From the NCBI RefSeq assembly GCF_000220395.1, contig NW_004086135.1, positions 1 to 64,000 on the forward strand: 64,000 bases of DNA, read 5' to 3'. Under the pieces are notes generated by a model. It did not search any database. It saw nothing but the letters and a program-made list of their open reading frames with translations, and was not told the origin of the DNA. The translations under genes and the position numbers were made by a program. Positions 36,293 through 52,554 of this stretch are shown here, piece by piece; within the stretch, counting starts at the first letter, position 1; each line of letters starts with the position of its first letter. The DNA is from Ichthyophthirius multifiliis. Lineage: Eukaryota > Ciliophora > Oligohymenophorea > Hymenostomatida.

Positions 36293-37998
36293 TTAGAAAT
36301 TATATAAATAAACAAATATCTTAAAAAGATTTATTTATATTTATAATCCATATATTTTTACTAAATTTTTAAATAAATTTACATTTTTTTTATTTCATAT
36401 ATTTATAATATTTTATACTAAATCTTTATATATATTATATAATAATCATAATGTACTATTTATTTAATTATCATAATAAATCAAATAAAATAAAATTACA
36501 ATGAAATCTTCACATTTAAATTAAGACTATAAAATAAATACAAATAATTATGAAATCTATAAAAGAATAATGTTAAATAAAAAAAATAACCAAAAATGTA
36601 TTACAATAATATTTTTTTTTTTAATCATTTGAATATGTAAGTTAAATATTTAATAAACAATTTAGATAATATTAGAATTTTTTTTCAAAAAAAAAAAATC
36701 CTTAAAATTTATATACAAAGTGATTAATATATATGTAAATATATATATATAGACATATTTAAATAAACAAACATATTTTAATATTCATGTTATCAATATA
36801 TTTATGATAAAATCATAGATTTAACAATTTATTATATTATTTATCATATAAATGCTTAATATAAATTATAAAGTATTATAATATATTTCTTATATAAAAA
36901 TTGTTTAATATCTTTAATTATATTTATATATAATTTATATGAAAAATATAAAACTTATAATATTTTATTTATTCTAATATAATTTTTTTTTTATTTATTT
37001 ATTATTTTTGTAAAACAAAAAAAATTGTGTAAATCAATTATTAGTATTAAATAACTTCTAATACTTCAAATATTCTAAATTAATATTTAAAAAAAAATAT
37101 GTAGTAAATAAATATAAAAATTAAATATTCAAATAAAATATATAAAATATAAAGTTTATGATATTTTATAATTATATTTAAAATTTGTTTATCATATTAT
37201 TAAAAACTTTTATTTATAATTAATTTATAATAAATATAAATAAATTTATAAAATAAGTAATTAAATAATTAAAAATAAAAAAACTTTATATATAAATAAT
37301 ATATATATATANNNNNNNNNNNNNNNNNNNNNTAATATATATATAAAAAAGAAAAATTTTATAATTTTTTAAGAAAAAAAAAAATAATATATAAAATAAA
37401 TTATAAAAACATTAATATAAAAATAAGTAATACAGGAAATATAAAAATATTTAGTAATTATAATTTTTTAATAAATTAAATATTTATAATACTATAATTT
37501 TAATTAATAAAAATCTACACTATATAAAAAAAATTTATTTATATACATATATTTATAATTTAAATAAAAAAATTGTAAATAAAATAAAAAAAAGAAAATA
37601 TATTAATATTATATATATAATAGTATATATATAAATAAATATATATATATATATATAAATATATATTTATTAGTAATTATAATAATAATAATATACTATT
37701 TTTAATTATACATTTTTAATTTTATTTATTTTTATTATCATATTTATTATAATTTATTTTATAATTTTAGTTATTACATTTTTTTTTATATTAATAATTG
37801 TTTTTTTAATTAATATAGTTATTAAATAAATAATAGTTTTTATTTTATTTAATATATTTACTTTTAGCGTAATTTTTTTTTTTTAATATATTTTTTTAAA
37901 TGAATTTTTTATCTTTTATAAAACAAATTATAAATTTAATATTATATTTTTTTTAAAAAAATAAATAAATATTATATTCATATATTAAAAAAAAACAA
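36293..37998. other. Intergenic AT-rich stretch with gap
   Basis: No coding frame seen. It contains the assembly gap 37312-37332 flanked by (AT)n, which probably defeated assembly. Confidence 0.55.
37312..37332. other. Assembly gap (21 N)
   Basis: Run of unknown bases between two AT-dinucleotide stretches. The true length is unknown. Confidence 0.99.
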
Positions 37999-39571
<1,573 letters not shown>

Positions 39572-40130
39572 AATATTATATATTAATATTAGTTTTAACG
39601 TTATTTTTTAATAAATTTTCATTAAAAACTTAAAAAATATAAAAATAAATAAAAATAGAGTCTTAATATAAAAAAAATATTTATAAATTATATAATTATA
39701 TTAATTATATATTTATTTAAATTTAATTCATTTATTGTATTTTTTTTATTAATAATATTGAATTTATATTAAAAATAATTATATATATATATTATAATAA
39801 TATATATATGATTTTATTTATATATATAATTTTATATTTTTTTTTAATTTTTTGTAAATTAATATTATTTTATATTAAATTTGTTTTTTAATTATAAAAT
39901 CGATAAAAATATATGTTTTTATTTATAATAGAATTATTATAAATTTTATTAAATAATAACTATATAAATAATTACTATAATTAAAAATTTATTTCTTAAA
40001 AATAATGAAAATAATTATTAATATTTAATTTATCATTTTTTTTAAAAAATTATAATTGAATAAAATACAAATTAAAAACAATTAAAATACTCGCATATAT
40101 ATATATGATGATTTTATGATATGAATTTAA
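39572..40130. other. Convergent intergenic region
   Basis: Between the 3' ends of the fumarase gene and the second guanylyl cyclase gene. A/T only, no feature seen. Confidence 0.6.
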
Positions 40131-42831
40131 TCAAAAATAGTTAATATTTTATATATATAATTCATTTTGATTTATATTATCTTCAGCTTAAACTTTACTT
40201 ATAAAATATCCTCCAATATCCTTTTAAATAGTTGGTATATTAACAGTTTTACTGAACTCAAAATTATATAAATTTTTATATGCACTTTATAATAAATCTT
40301 TTGTTCTTTAACTAACCATTATTTTACCAGGTTCTCCGTTTGACTCCATTTTATTTGAAATCATAACATCTGTACCATATACATCATATCTTACTATATT
40401 ACTACCTGTTATACCTCCAATTATCTAACCCTTACAAATGTTTTTATTTTATTTTTAAATAAAAAAAATTATTATATACTGTATGAATTCCTATACGCAT
40501 ATTTAAAGTTAAAAAATTAACTTCTTCTCGTACGATTTATATAATTTTAAGCATTTCAAAAGCCATTTATACCACATTTTTGGCTTCAAGTGCTGGATTT
40601 CTCTTTATTTTTAAAAAATAATTTTTTAATTTTTATTTATTTTTTACTTCTTTTGCATTATATATTCCTAAAACTACATAGCAATCACCAATAGTATATA
40701 GTTTAAAGCAACTTTACTTTTGGCATTATTTATCAAATTTAAAAAATAAACTTGAAAGCATATTCAAAACTTCTTCTGGACTTCTTGCTGAAGAATATCT
40801 TGTAAAATCAGTAATATCAGCAAAAATAAGAGTAGCATCTTCAAATATATCAGTTAGTGTTTTTTTTAAGTAATTGCCTATATATTAAAATATTAATCTA
40901 AAATATGTTTCGGAATTAAATTTTGAACTAGCTTTTATGATATTTAAATATATTTATATAATAAATTGTTTTTATTTTACATCGTTTTTTTAAGTCTTTT
41001 TTTTATTCAAAACATTTAAAGTATTAAAACTCTATATTTATAATCTAATAATCTAAAAAAAATAAAATAAAATAAAAATAAAATATTACTTCATAAAGTT
41101 AATAAAAATGTAAAAAGCCTACAAAAAAAATGAATATAAAATAATCGAAAAGAAATGTATTTGAAGAAGCACAATAAATTATAAAAAATAACAAATTAAA
41201 TAAATAAATGTAGATTTTTTCATTAATTTAAAAATAATAGATATTTGTAGTAATAACAGTGTATAAAATCTACTCAGTTAGTTAAATTTTTACAAATTCT
41301 TTTTAAAAAGTTATTGTTTCTACTAGACATATTAACATCAAACTAAAAAATGTTATTATTGTAAGTTATTTATGTAGATTTAGTTCTTAATTTATTAGTT
41401 AAAATTTCAAAAGAAATATAAAGAAAGCAATATTTAAAGTAAATCTAGAACAACATACAGTAATAATAATTAAAGTAGAAATATCAGAAAAAATAATAGA
41501 TATATTCTTAATCACAGAAACAATAAAAAGCATTATATAATAATAATAGATATTAGTCTAAGAATTATTTAGAATAAATTAATAAAAGTCCTATATTAAT
41601 TCTAATTAATTATTTTTTAGGTTTATTAAATCTTTAAAATTTAATTTATCTTCTCTTTATTTTTTATTTTTAAAATAAAAATAAAATAAATTTTATACTA
41701 ATTTTCGTATTTTTCTTTTTCTTAATCTGCTGAAATATTATGAATATATTATTTAATAGTATAAAAATCAACCTATTTTTCCTAATTAAAATCATCTAAA
41801 AGCTATAAGCAAATCTTTTCCTTACATTTCTTTGCCAAAGTATTAATAATAGAATCTTAATTTCCTATAATAATATTAGAATTAGGATATCCTTATGCAT
41901 AGAATTTAATATTTTAATAACTTAAATTATTATCTTAATTTTTACAGCTTAATTGACGGTTTTAAATAGCTTTTTAGCTTTTGATAATCGACTATGTATT
42001 ATAAGCAGTTATCAATTACATTTGATTTTTTTAAATAGAATCATATTTTTAAGTCGAAAGATTATTATTACTCAAAGAATTATTATTATTTGTCAAAGTA
42101 ATATTTTATTAAAACTAAATAGTATTTGATCTTTAAATTCTACTCTAAACTTACATATTATAATTATATACACCACTTGAATTATTGGAATTTTGTATTT
42201 CATCCTCATCACTTTTTAAATTTTTTATTGTATTAAGTCTTTATTAGACTATACTATCCTAAACAGGTATTTATATTATTCTTTTGCTGCTTAAATCATA
42301 TAAATTTTAATAATTTTAAAACATTTATTATTATTGTTGATCTTGAAAATTTTTTATAGTATTTATTTTCAAATTTTGTTATTAAATAAAATTCTAAGAA
42401 CTAAATTTTGTTGTCTAACTTTTTATGTGATTTCTATGTCCTCTTATTTTTAATATTTAAGGATTTATATAAGGAGAAGATAAAATTTAATTTTCATTTT
42501 TAAGTTCTTTATATAAAATATATATATATATAATACTTTTTTTAAATCTACATATTTTTTTCTCCTATGCTTTTTTTAAAGTATATAATAAAATATTATC
42601 TTTTCCTTTTGCATTAACTAAATGAGGACCTAAAAAAGTAAATTTAATATTATCTTTAATCCTCATATATGCTTCTTAACTTAAAGTAATCTCTCCTTCA
42701 CCTCCTTTCGAGCAAACTCTACTCGTAGTATTAACTGTATCCCCAATTAAAGAAAATTAAGGTTTATGATGACCAATAACTCCTGCAATTACTTAACCAT
42801 AATGTATTCCTAATATATAAAAATTTATATT

Positions 42832-42883
<52 letters not shown>

Positions 42884-43162
42884 TGTATATTTTTTATTTA
42901 AATATAAGTATTTTTTATATTTATATATATATATATATATATATATACATAATTTAATTAATATAATTTTTATATTATTATTATACCTATTTTTATTATT
43001 AATTTATTTCCTTTCTAACTCCATTTTAAGTCTTTTACATAATCAATCATGTCTATAGCTAAATTTGAAGCTCTTAAAACTGGATCTATACTTCTTTCTC
43101 TTTAATCTATTTAATTTTCAAAATCTTTCAATCCAGCTGCTGCCATATATCTTATTTAAAAA

Positions 43163-43197
<35 letters not shown>

Positions 43198-46100
43198 AAT
43201 ACGTTTTTCCAACAGTTTCTATTTTTTAAAGACCTTGTTTAACACAAAATTTATCAAATTATAAAAATAGTTTATCTAAAAAAGGTATGATTTTTTCATT
43301 TTTTTCTGCTATAATATCATCAAAATAACATATATCGCAAAAAAATATACTGACTTCCCCTTATCTTTCCTAAAATTTTATAGGTTTTGAAATATCACTA
43401 CTAACCATTTTATTTAGTATAAATTTCGGTAAAAGAATTTATAGTACATCATTTATTTTTTAGCTTTGATCATTTAGTTCATATTTTTGTATAAAGTCTT
43501 TCTTTTAATTTAATAAAAGTAAATATTTTTGATAATATATAAATGAAGCGTAAACACAAACTATCAAAGGTTAATTAAAAAGCATAAAATATGTTTTATT
43601 TTCAGAATAGACTATAATTTTAAATGTAATATACAGAATAATTAATAATATTGTGGATATAAGAATATAATTTATTTGAATTTTCGAAAAATATGCGTTT
43701 TAATACAAAATAAGAATTAATAGAATTAGAAATTCGTTCTAAAATCCTATCAAAATTTAATTAATAGATTAAAAGAATCTAATAATATATAAGAATTGCA
43801 TTCTTCTACTAAAATTTTCGGGTTTAGTATTTCCAACAAAAAAACTCAATTAAAAAATCAAATTAATTCCAAAAAACACTTAATCTAAAATTGCAAAAAT
43901 TAAAGTATCAAAAGTGAAAGAATCTATTTCAAAAAATAAAATGTATTTATAAAAAATTATCAAATATAGTATTTTTTAAAAAATAAATGTTAAAAAAGTA
44001 ATTATTTTTGTATAATTTAACTAAAAACGAAAGAAATCGTTTTAAAAATGATTTTCGGCATCCGAATTACTAAAAGTTAGGCTATATTTATTTATTTTTG
44101 TATTTGAAATTATTTAATTTCCAGATTCGAATAATTATTGGATTATTAAGTCCATTTAAACATGTTTAAATATTTTTTTTATGAAAAGATTTATTCCTTA
44201 TTACATTTTTTTAAATTATAATTTTTTTCTCTATATATTAAATAGACTTTTGTTCAAAATTTTTTTTTCTAAAATTAATTAATTACCAAAAAAAGAATTG
44301 AATATGTCTAAAATCGAAAAGAATGATAATTATAAAAACATTAAAGAAAAAATACAAATCCAGAACTTAATATAATTTACATTTACATAATAATAATAAT
44401 TATGTATTAAAAAACATATTATCAATAAACTAAAAAAACATAAAATTTATAAACTTAATTTCTTCCAAATTATTTATTGGAAACTATAAAATATTCGAAA
44501 TTATCCCAAAACATTAGAAATAAGCATAATAATTAAGTTTTATTAAAATTAAGATTAGTAAATTACATCAATATCTAATAAATCTAAAAAAATATAATTT
44601 AAGCATAAAAATCCTATACAAACTTCAAAAGCGGCCTGAAAAAAGCAAGAATTAAAAAAAAGCTTATATTAATTTTTTAGTAAATAATTCTTATAAGTTT
44701 TAAATTGTAAGCTTCCTAACTATATATTGTTTTAGATATTTTTTAAATTAACATCCTACTAATAAATATTTAACAAACCAAATTGGTTATATATAATAGT
44801 AATAATACCAAAGGAATATAAAATAAAATAATAAATTAAAAAATCAGAAAAATAGAATTAAATATCATACTAAATATTAACTACATAATTTAAAAAATTA
44901 TAAAAAGAAAATACCAAAAATCTATTTATAGAAAAAATCAATATTTAATAGTACATATCTTACAATAATCTACTTTAATAAAAAAATAAATTTTAAAATT
45001 GTAAATAATTTTATAAAGCAATATCACAATCTAGTTTTAAATTACTAATTTCTATTTCTATATCAGCAGAACTATTATTTTAATTACCGATTGCTAATAA
45101 TTTTACATTTTTATTACTATTATTCTTTATTAAATTAAAAAGCTTATTTTTTTAATTTTTAGTTAACCCACAACCTAAAAATCCTTTACTAAACTAATAT
45201 AAAAACGCAAAATGTTATAATAAATATTGATCATTCTAAAAAAAATATAATTATATATATAAATATATATAAATATATATATTTATATATATAATTTTCT
45301 TTTCAATTTGTTTATTTTTTTATTATTTATTAAAACTCTAAAAATCTGTATTATTTTATATAGAGTTTTTAATTACTTTTTTAATATTTTATAATTATTA
45401 ATTTTATATATTTAAATAATTTTAAAATTAAATACTTTTCTTATATTTTATTCTAATTATTCTTTTTCATGTAAAGTTAAAATAAAATTATTTGGTATTC
45501 CTTCCTATAAATTCACTTCTTATCTAACATATAAAATCGACCCACTCTCCGGATCTTCCGAATTAGGATCTCTTATTAATATAGAGAATCTATTTCTTTC
45601 TTTTGAAGGTTCTTAAAAAGATAAAACTGGATAATTTGTAAAATGTTACTAAATCTGTAAAACATATTTTATTTAATCATTGTCTTCACTCAAACATTTA
45701 AACCTTATTCCAAAATTGTCTACAAATTATACAATCGCTTCTTCTTCAGGGCTTCTTTGAAAATTATAAAGCATATTATTCTTCTAATCATACCTTGATC
45801 GAGTTTATTAACATAAAGCCATAGCAATAAGAACTTCATTATGAATATGATCATTTTTATCAAAAAATGCATTTAAAAAATCCTTTTCATTTTTTATATT
45901 TTCGTCATATGAATTTTCCATAATAGCCATACTGTATTTATTGTTTGTATTATTATTAAAATTAATTGTATTAGTTTTTTTATATATACTTTCTAAACTC
46001 TGAGGGTTATATTTTTTCTAATTTTTTAATGGAGTTTTTTTTTATGAAATAGCGAAATTATCCTATTAAATAATGTCACTACCATTATTATTATTACTGT

Positions 46101-47770
46101 TATTGTCTTGATTTGGATATTAAAAATATTAAGTCTATTGTTATCTTGTTGGGGCTGTATTTACTTTTTTAGTATTATTTTTATTCTGTATGGTTATGTT
46201 TTGAAGTTTTAAAAGATTGCTTTAGAAAATTTTATTTTTAGTTTATTGTTTTTTTTTAGATGAAGTTGATTATTCTTCCTCGTCATCTTCTTGCTTTTTT
46301 TTTATTTAAATAATGAAATCTTATAAAGAGCTTTTTTCAGGAGAGTTATTTTATAAATTTGTATATGATATGGTATTTTATATTGACTATTATTATAGAG
46401 GTTATTTTTATATTTAATCGTCTTAAATTTTTATATGTTATTCGTCTTTGTTTTTGATATTAAAAGATGGGGACTATATAATTTATTATACATTAGGATA
46501 AGATTGATTTCTTTCAGTTTCTTTTTCCGATGATATCTCTTCTATTTATTATTATAAATTTTCTTAAAAATAATTTAATGATTTTATTTATTTTTATTAT
46601 TAAAATTAGAGATGCTATTTATTATTATCTATTCTTATTTATTTAATATCTGAAATACTTTTTGTGTTTTAAGATTTATATTTTTAGATTAGATTTTCTG
46701 CTTATGCTTATTATTAACTCTCATTTTCATCATTTTCTTCATTAAAATATTCATCAAAATAACTTTTAGTTTATTCTTTTATATTTTTTATTTCTATTTT
46801 TTTAAAAAAATAAAATAAAAATAATATATAATATTTTTAATTTTTTTTTTTTAAAAAAAATACTCTTTATTTTATGATAGTTTTTTAAAATAACATTTTA
46901 TATTAACTTCATATCTTAAAATTTATAAATTTAATTTGCAAATGAAATTAATCTAACGTTTAATTATTTTGTAGTAAAAGAATTATTTTTATTAAAAAAT
47001 GCATGAGTAACATAACATAAATCTAAAACTTTTTAATCATTTCCTTTTATAATCAAGCCATTTCCTCCAATACATAACAAAATATTAATTAAATTCGTAA
47101 AAAAAATTAAAAATTCGGTACAATTAAAATTGAAAAAAAAATCCTAACTTTAAATTTCTACTAATATTAATTGTAGTTAATATTTACAAGTAATGCTATT
47201 GCAAATAGCACGCATTAAATGATCAAAAACATTAAATAGAATTTATATTCATTAGTTTACCATTAACAACCAAAAATATTAATTTTTTATTTTTTTTAGT
47301 TTGTTTATTTCTAAAAAACTTTGCAATCTAATCCTGCGTAAACTACCATTCCATAAACCCAATCTGTATATTTTAAAACACTTTCCCTTGGCATAAAATT
47401 ATTATAATCTATTTTTTCCCAATTCGGGTTTTTTTGTAATTTCATAAATGCTATAAAATCTTTCAATTTAAATGTTGGATTATTATATTCAACTTTTCCT
47501 GATAAACTTTTTCTAAATTCATAGGGATCTCCTTTAATTAATTATCCTTTTGTATCTGTAATTTATATTTATAATATATAATTATCTTTAATTAAATAAA
47601 TATACTTGATGTTAAATAAAATGAATTTCTTATTTATAATTTTGTATTGCCGTTTATTTTAGAAATGTCAATACATGCATATTCATCTTTTGTATCTAAA
47701 AGTATTAAATCAGCTGGGGCGGTTTCATTTATTTTAAGATAAACAATATCTCCTACCTAAAATATATAAA

Positions 47771-47824
<54 letters not shown>

Positions 47825-48479
47825 ATGTACTTCTAAATCTTACCAATAAATTTTTTCAAAAATAGATGTTTTTTAATGAAATACTACTTATGGATGATTT
47901 ATACTATTATCAATATTACTATTTTAACAAATTTTAAAAAGCCTTCGAAATCTTAAACATTATTTATTATTGATTTCATTATCATATTTTTTTCTTTAAA
48001 GTTCAAAGTAAAATTCATTAATAAAATATAATATGGTTCCTAAAAATAAAGATAGTAAATTTAAAAATACTAAATTTAATTCATCTTCAAATTTTTAGTA
48101 TAAAAAAAAAGAAATTATCATTAATATAATCGAAGGTTATATAGGGTGTTTTATTAAATATTAAAATAACATTTTAAAGAATATTTCATATTTCTAATTT
48201 AAAAAATAAAATACTTTTTTTAAAAGAAAGATTAATCTTAATTACTTTATATTTTAATAAGCTTATAAAATTTCTTTATTAAATCTATCCATTTATCCTT
48301 ATTGGTTCTCCAAATTTAAATTCAATCTTAAAAAAAAAATGAAATTAATATTTATATTTAATTATAAAAAAATATTAAGTATAAAAATTAAAATTTATTA
48401 CTGAACGCATTCGTTCATTTTTTTCGATATTTTTTTCCTTTATCTTATTAAATTAATATTTTATTTAATATTTTGTCAT
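40131..48479 (-). CDS. P4-ATPase-like/guanylyl cyclase fusion, copy 2
   Basis: Paralogue of the gene at 19433-28491, on the opposite strand and converging on it. Exon 1 (48402-48479) gives MTKYQIKYQFNKIKEKNIEK, and exon 2 begins IEFKFGEPIRING, matching IEFQGGEAIQISG in copy 1 at the same intron position. ATPase-like part: INEFYFELQRKKYDNEINN, VGDIVYLKINETAPADLILL (about 47690-47756), KYTDWVYGMVVYAGLDCKV, DLCYVTHAFF instead of DKTGTLT (about 46990-47030), RSPEEEAIVQFVDNFGIRFK and LLAIGNQNNS where P4-ATPases have GDGAND. Cyclase part: membrane helices, a C2-like domain (about 42600-43420) with FFCDICYFDD, KIETVG and [11 protein letters not shown], a linker, helices, and a C1-like domain (about 40300-40920) with IFADITDFTRY and [12 protein letters not shown]. 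Ends in TGA. Several introns are approximate. Confidence 0.9.
42838..42945. repeat. (AT)n microsatellites in an intron of cyclase copy 2
   Basis: Two AT runs (about 42838-42877 and 42922-42947) within an intron splitting the first cyclase domain just upstream of its LGIHYGQVIAGVIG block. Confidence 0.8.
43165..43194. repeat. T30-class homopolymer
   Basis: About 27-30 consecutive T, on the minus strand an A run, in an intron between KIETVG and the following ISYMAAAGLKDFE segment of cyclase copy 2. Confidence 0.8.
47774..47820. repeat. (AT)n microsatellite, intronic
   Basis: About 45 bases of uninterrupted AT, in the intron just before the VGDIVYL block of cyclase copy 2. Confidence 0.85.
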
Positions 48480-49295
48480 TTATTACACAAATTTAACTAT
48501 AAAATTTATATATTTTTTTTTATTTGTTTTTAAAATATTTTTTTTTTTTTAATTAAAAAAATTGCTTTTTAATTTTAAAAATTAATAAATAAAATATTTT
48601 TATTATTATATTGAATATAAAATATTTTTTTTTATATATATATGATTCAAAAATTATACAATTGCTAATATTTTTAATATTAATATATTTATTACTTCTA
48701 ATTATATATTTGACATAATTTTTATTAAATAAATCTATTTAAATTGTTTTTTTTTTTTTTTTTTGGTTAACATATGTTTTTCTTTTTAAAAAAAAATTAT
48801 AAAACATAATCTAAAATATAACAAATATAAAATTAGATATAGTATTAAAAATAATTAAAATATAAATTTGGCATTTTTTGAATAGAAAATTATTTATCAT
48901 AAAAAAGAAGAAAAAAAAATGTACTAAATTAAAATATATACTTTTATAAATAAAATAAAGCTAATATTTAAAAATTATTTATATTTAAATAAAATTATAC
49001 AAAATTAAAGAATTAAAATTATTTTGTTTAAATGTTTTATCCTATATATTATATTACATTTTAATTTGATAAAAAAAAAAAAAACAAATATTTGAGAAAA
49101 AAAAAAAATATGATGTATATTTAAATGAAAATATTTTTAAATTATTACTTATTATTAATTGCTTTTATTAAATTTATAAAATATGATTAAAAAATTAATA
49201 AAATAAAATTAAAAAAAATATTATTTTATATAAATATATTTTTGTATTTTAATTTAAAAAATAATAAATATTTATTTTTATTATTATCTAATAAA
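48480..49295. other. Divergent intergenic region
   Basis: Between the starts of cyclase copy 2 (minus) and the helical-repeat gene (plus), so it should carry both promoters. Only A/T-rich sequence and homopolymers are visible. Confidence 0.5.
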
Positions 49296-50315
49296 ATGAA
49301 TAATTAATTTATAATTAATATATTAAAAAATGTTTTAAACAATTAAAATTATAAGTAAAAGCTTATCAAATATCAAGATTTATCCTTATATTTTAATAAA
49401 TTATAAAACGAAAATATAAGCAATATATCTTAAGAATCTTCTTTATATAAATTCTAAACAAACTAAATATCATTTGATGATTTTTGTAAAATACAAAAAA
49501 CACACACAAAAATTTTCGAAGAAATATTAATGGAAAATCATATGAAAATAAACAAATATAACCTAATAAGCATTTACAAAGTAGACGATTCTGATAATTT
49601 AAATGTCCACAAATATCGGTATTTACTTTTACAAAAATTATCAGAAAATATTGGAGATCTGAATGCTGAATAAATATTCGAATGTTTAAAATACTAAAAA
49701 GCCTATGATTAAAAAATCATCTAATTTTAATTTTAATTAATAGAAGAGAGACTTAAAGAAATCATATTGTAATTAAAAACAAAATAAATATTCTTAATTC
49801 CACATTATTTTGGGAAATTCGACTCAGGTTCAGATTAGTTTTGGGCTGATATTACCGAAGCGGTTATTTTAAGAATAAAAGAAGCCAAATAATAAGATTT
49901 GCTCCAGATTTGTTAAGGGTATGCCTTTAGTAAAAGGGGAAACGATATGTTCTGGAATATTATTTTTAATTAATTTTTTATTAATAAAATTGATTTTAGT
50001 AAAGAAATAGATATATAAATTGCTTATATTTTAATGAAAATATAAATAAAAAATATTCTTTTTTGGAAAATAATTAATTAATATTTTTCCTTTATTTTTA
50101 ATTATTATTATTCCAATGATAAATTAATTAAGATTTTTAAAGTTTGTTGTTCTAATCTCGATTAAATTTAAGATGATAATATTTAAATGGTAATTGATAA
50201 ATTAGTTTAACATAAATAATTTTTAAATAAAGAACAAACATACTAAATTATCAAAATACTTGAGAAAAATTAACTATTAAACATAAGATTATAAAAATAT
50301 TTCTTATAATAATGA
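49296..50315 (+). CDS. Alpha-helical repeat protein, possibly organellar
   Basis: Intron-free 339-codon frame (TAA/TAG as Gln), TGA at 50313-50315. Entirely alpha-helical in appearance, with repeat-like blocks such as LSENIGDLNAEQIFECLKYQ, FWADITEAVILRIKEAKQQD and FWNIIFNQFFINKIDF. The pattern of a Phe-Trp pair, a helix, then a hydrophobic helix about 35-40 residues later recalls the FAST-kinase/heptatricopeptide-type repeat proteins of organelle RNA metabolism. That link is inference from pattern only. The N-terminus (MNNQFIINILKNVLNNQNYK) lacks acidic residues and could be a mitochondrial presequence. No RAP domain is seen at the C-terminus. Confidence 0.7.
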
Positions 50316-50338
50316 AAAAAATATATAAATATATATAA

Positions 50339-50388
<50 letters not shown>

Positions 50389-50637
50389 TTAATTAATTTA
50401 AAAAAAGTTAAGTAAAATTATAGATATTTCATATTATTTCATTTATAATTTTTTAAATAAAAATTAGATAACTTATTTATTCTATAAAAAATATTATATT
50501 AACTTAAAAAATAAAAATTAAAAACACAGTAAACAAAAAAATAATAAAATATTTAAATATATAAATATATATATATATTTATAAAAATATTATTTAATAT
50601 ATAAATATATATTAATCTATATTAATATATATTTTTA
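50316..50637. other. Convergent intergenic region
   Basis: AT repeats at about 50336-50380 and 50560-50630. Nothing else seen. Confidence 0.6.
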
Positions 50638-52101
50638 TCATATTTCCTCTTAGCAATTACCCTATTCTTAAATCTGACATTTTCTACAATTCGGGCATGA
50701 ATTTTTAACTAAAAGCCATTTATCCACACACAAAATATGGAAAAAATGTCCACAATTTAGTATTCTAATTTCTTAATTTTATACAAAATCTTCCAAACAA
50801 ATTATACATTAATATTCATCATTGCTTTTTGTTTTCTAATAAAAACTTTTTCTTAAACTTTATATTGGAATTATTTTAATTATCATTTGTTATGCCGCTT
50901 AAATAGTTTATATTGAACTATTTAAATCTTCTAATTAATATTAAAGTTTAATTTAATAAGACTATTAGAAATTTTCCAAAGCCTTTTTAAATTACAATTA
51001 AGAAAAAAAAGCACTGCCCACATTATCATATGCTGCTGCTAGTTTGGTTTTACATCCATTCTCTTCATTTTTTCTTATATCAAGAACTATCAAAAAGGTT
51101 TACAATGCCTCTTCTAATTTCCCTACATTAAATAAATTACTTGCAATATTATTTAGAGAAGAAACTGTTTCAGGATGTTTTTCTCCTAAATATTACTTTC
51201 TAATATTTAAGGCTTATTTATGATATTCAAAAGATTCCCCTAATTTATTCATATTATGTAATGTACAGGCTATGTTATTCAACGTTGTGGCTTATCTAGC
51301 TTTATTTTCTGAATCTAAATTTCTAATAAGTTCCAATTCTTATTAATAATAGTTAATTGCCTGTTAATAATCTCCGCTATCATACAAATTCGAAGCTATA
51401 TTGTCCAAAGAAGTTACTACATCATTTGAATTCGGTCCTTATATTCTTTTACGCATTTCTAAAACCTAAATATATAAATAAGTATATTTATTTATATATT
51501 TCCTTTTTCGATATACTATTTACTTCCTTTTATAAAAATAATGCTTATTCATAGTTTTTTAAATTATGATAAGTACATGCTAAATTATGTAAAGTTACTG
51601 CAATTTATAAATTATCTTCTTTAAAATGATTATTTCGAATAAATAAAACCTATTTATATATATCTAAAGCTTAAATAAAATCCCCTTAATCATATATAAT
51701 AGAGGCTATATTATCTAAAGAATTTGCCACATCTATATGCATAGAACCTAGTTTTTTTATTTTTATTTGTAAAGATTTTTGATGCATTTATATTGCGTTT
51801 TCGGAATTTCCTAAACTTTTTAAAGTACAAGCTATATTATTATATAATGTTGCTACTTTTAAACTATTTTCGCCATATACTATTTATTTATTTATTTTTT
51901 TAGAAAAAAATATATAAAAAAAATACCTTTTGTTTTTATTATCAATTCCTCTCTGTAATATTTTAAAGCTTCTTTGTAATTTTCTGTATCATAATAAAGC
52001 GAAGATATTTTTTCTATAGAACTTATTATTTATTAATAGTTTTTATATTAATCTTGTACTCCAGGAGATTCTTAATGAAATGGTTTTGATTTTTTTTTCA
52101 T
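50638..52101 (-). CDS. TPR (kinesin-light-chain type) and RING-H2 protein
   Basis: Three exons with introns 51880-51926 (47 nt) and 51466-51523 (58 nt), giving 452 codons. The N-terminal 330 residues are tandem tetratricopeptide repeats of the kinesin light chain class, about 42 residues apart: for example [60 protein letters not shown] and [19 protein letters not shown]. The C-terminus is a RING-H2 finger: CIICLEDF, then [14 protein letters not shown], then CPNC, with all eight zinc ligands in C3-H2-C3 order. RING fingers of this kind recruit ubiquitin-conjugating enzymes, so a ubiquitin ligase with a TPR substrate-binding arm is likely. This arrangement differs from true kinesin light chains. 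Confidence 0.9.
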
Positions 52102-52554
52102 TTTTGAATTTTATATGAATTGGATGTGTATGTATTTTAAAAAAAGTATTTTATGTATTTTTATTTTGCTTTAAAATTTTTAATTTGTGAATATTTTTAT
52201 AGGTTTAATAAATCAGTTAATGGTATATATTATTATATATATATTAAAAAAAAAAATATATAAATTCTAATAAATATTATAAAAAAATTTATTAATTTTT
52301 TTTTTATTTTATATTAAAAATAAATAAATATTTTTTCTTTTTAATATGATTGTTTTTTTATTTTTTTTATATAAATAATTATTGAAAAAAACTTTAAAAT
52401 TTTTAAAATTAAAAGCAAAAATAAATAGATAAAAAACAATCTATAGATTTCCAAAAAAAGGGATTATTAATATTTTGAATTTAAATAAAGAATAATTAAA
52501 GTCTATCTTTATAAGTTTTTAATTAATATTGTTAAAAAACAAATTGCAATCAAA
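52102..52554. other. Intergenic AT-rich stretch
   Basis: Between two minus-strand genes. Nothing seen. Confidence 0.6.
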
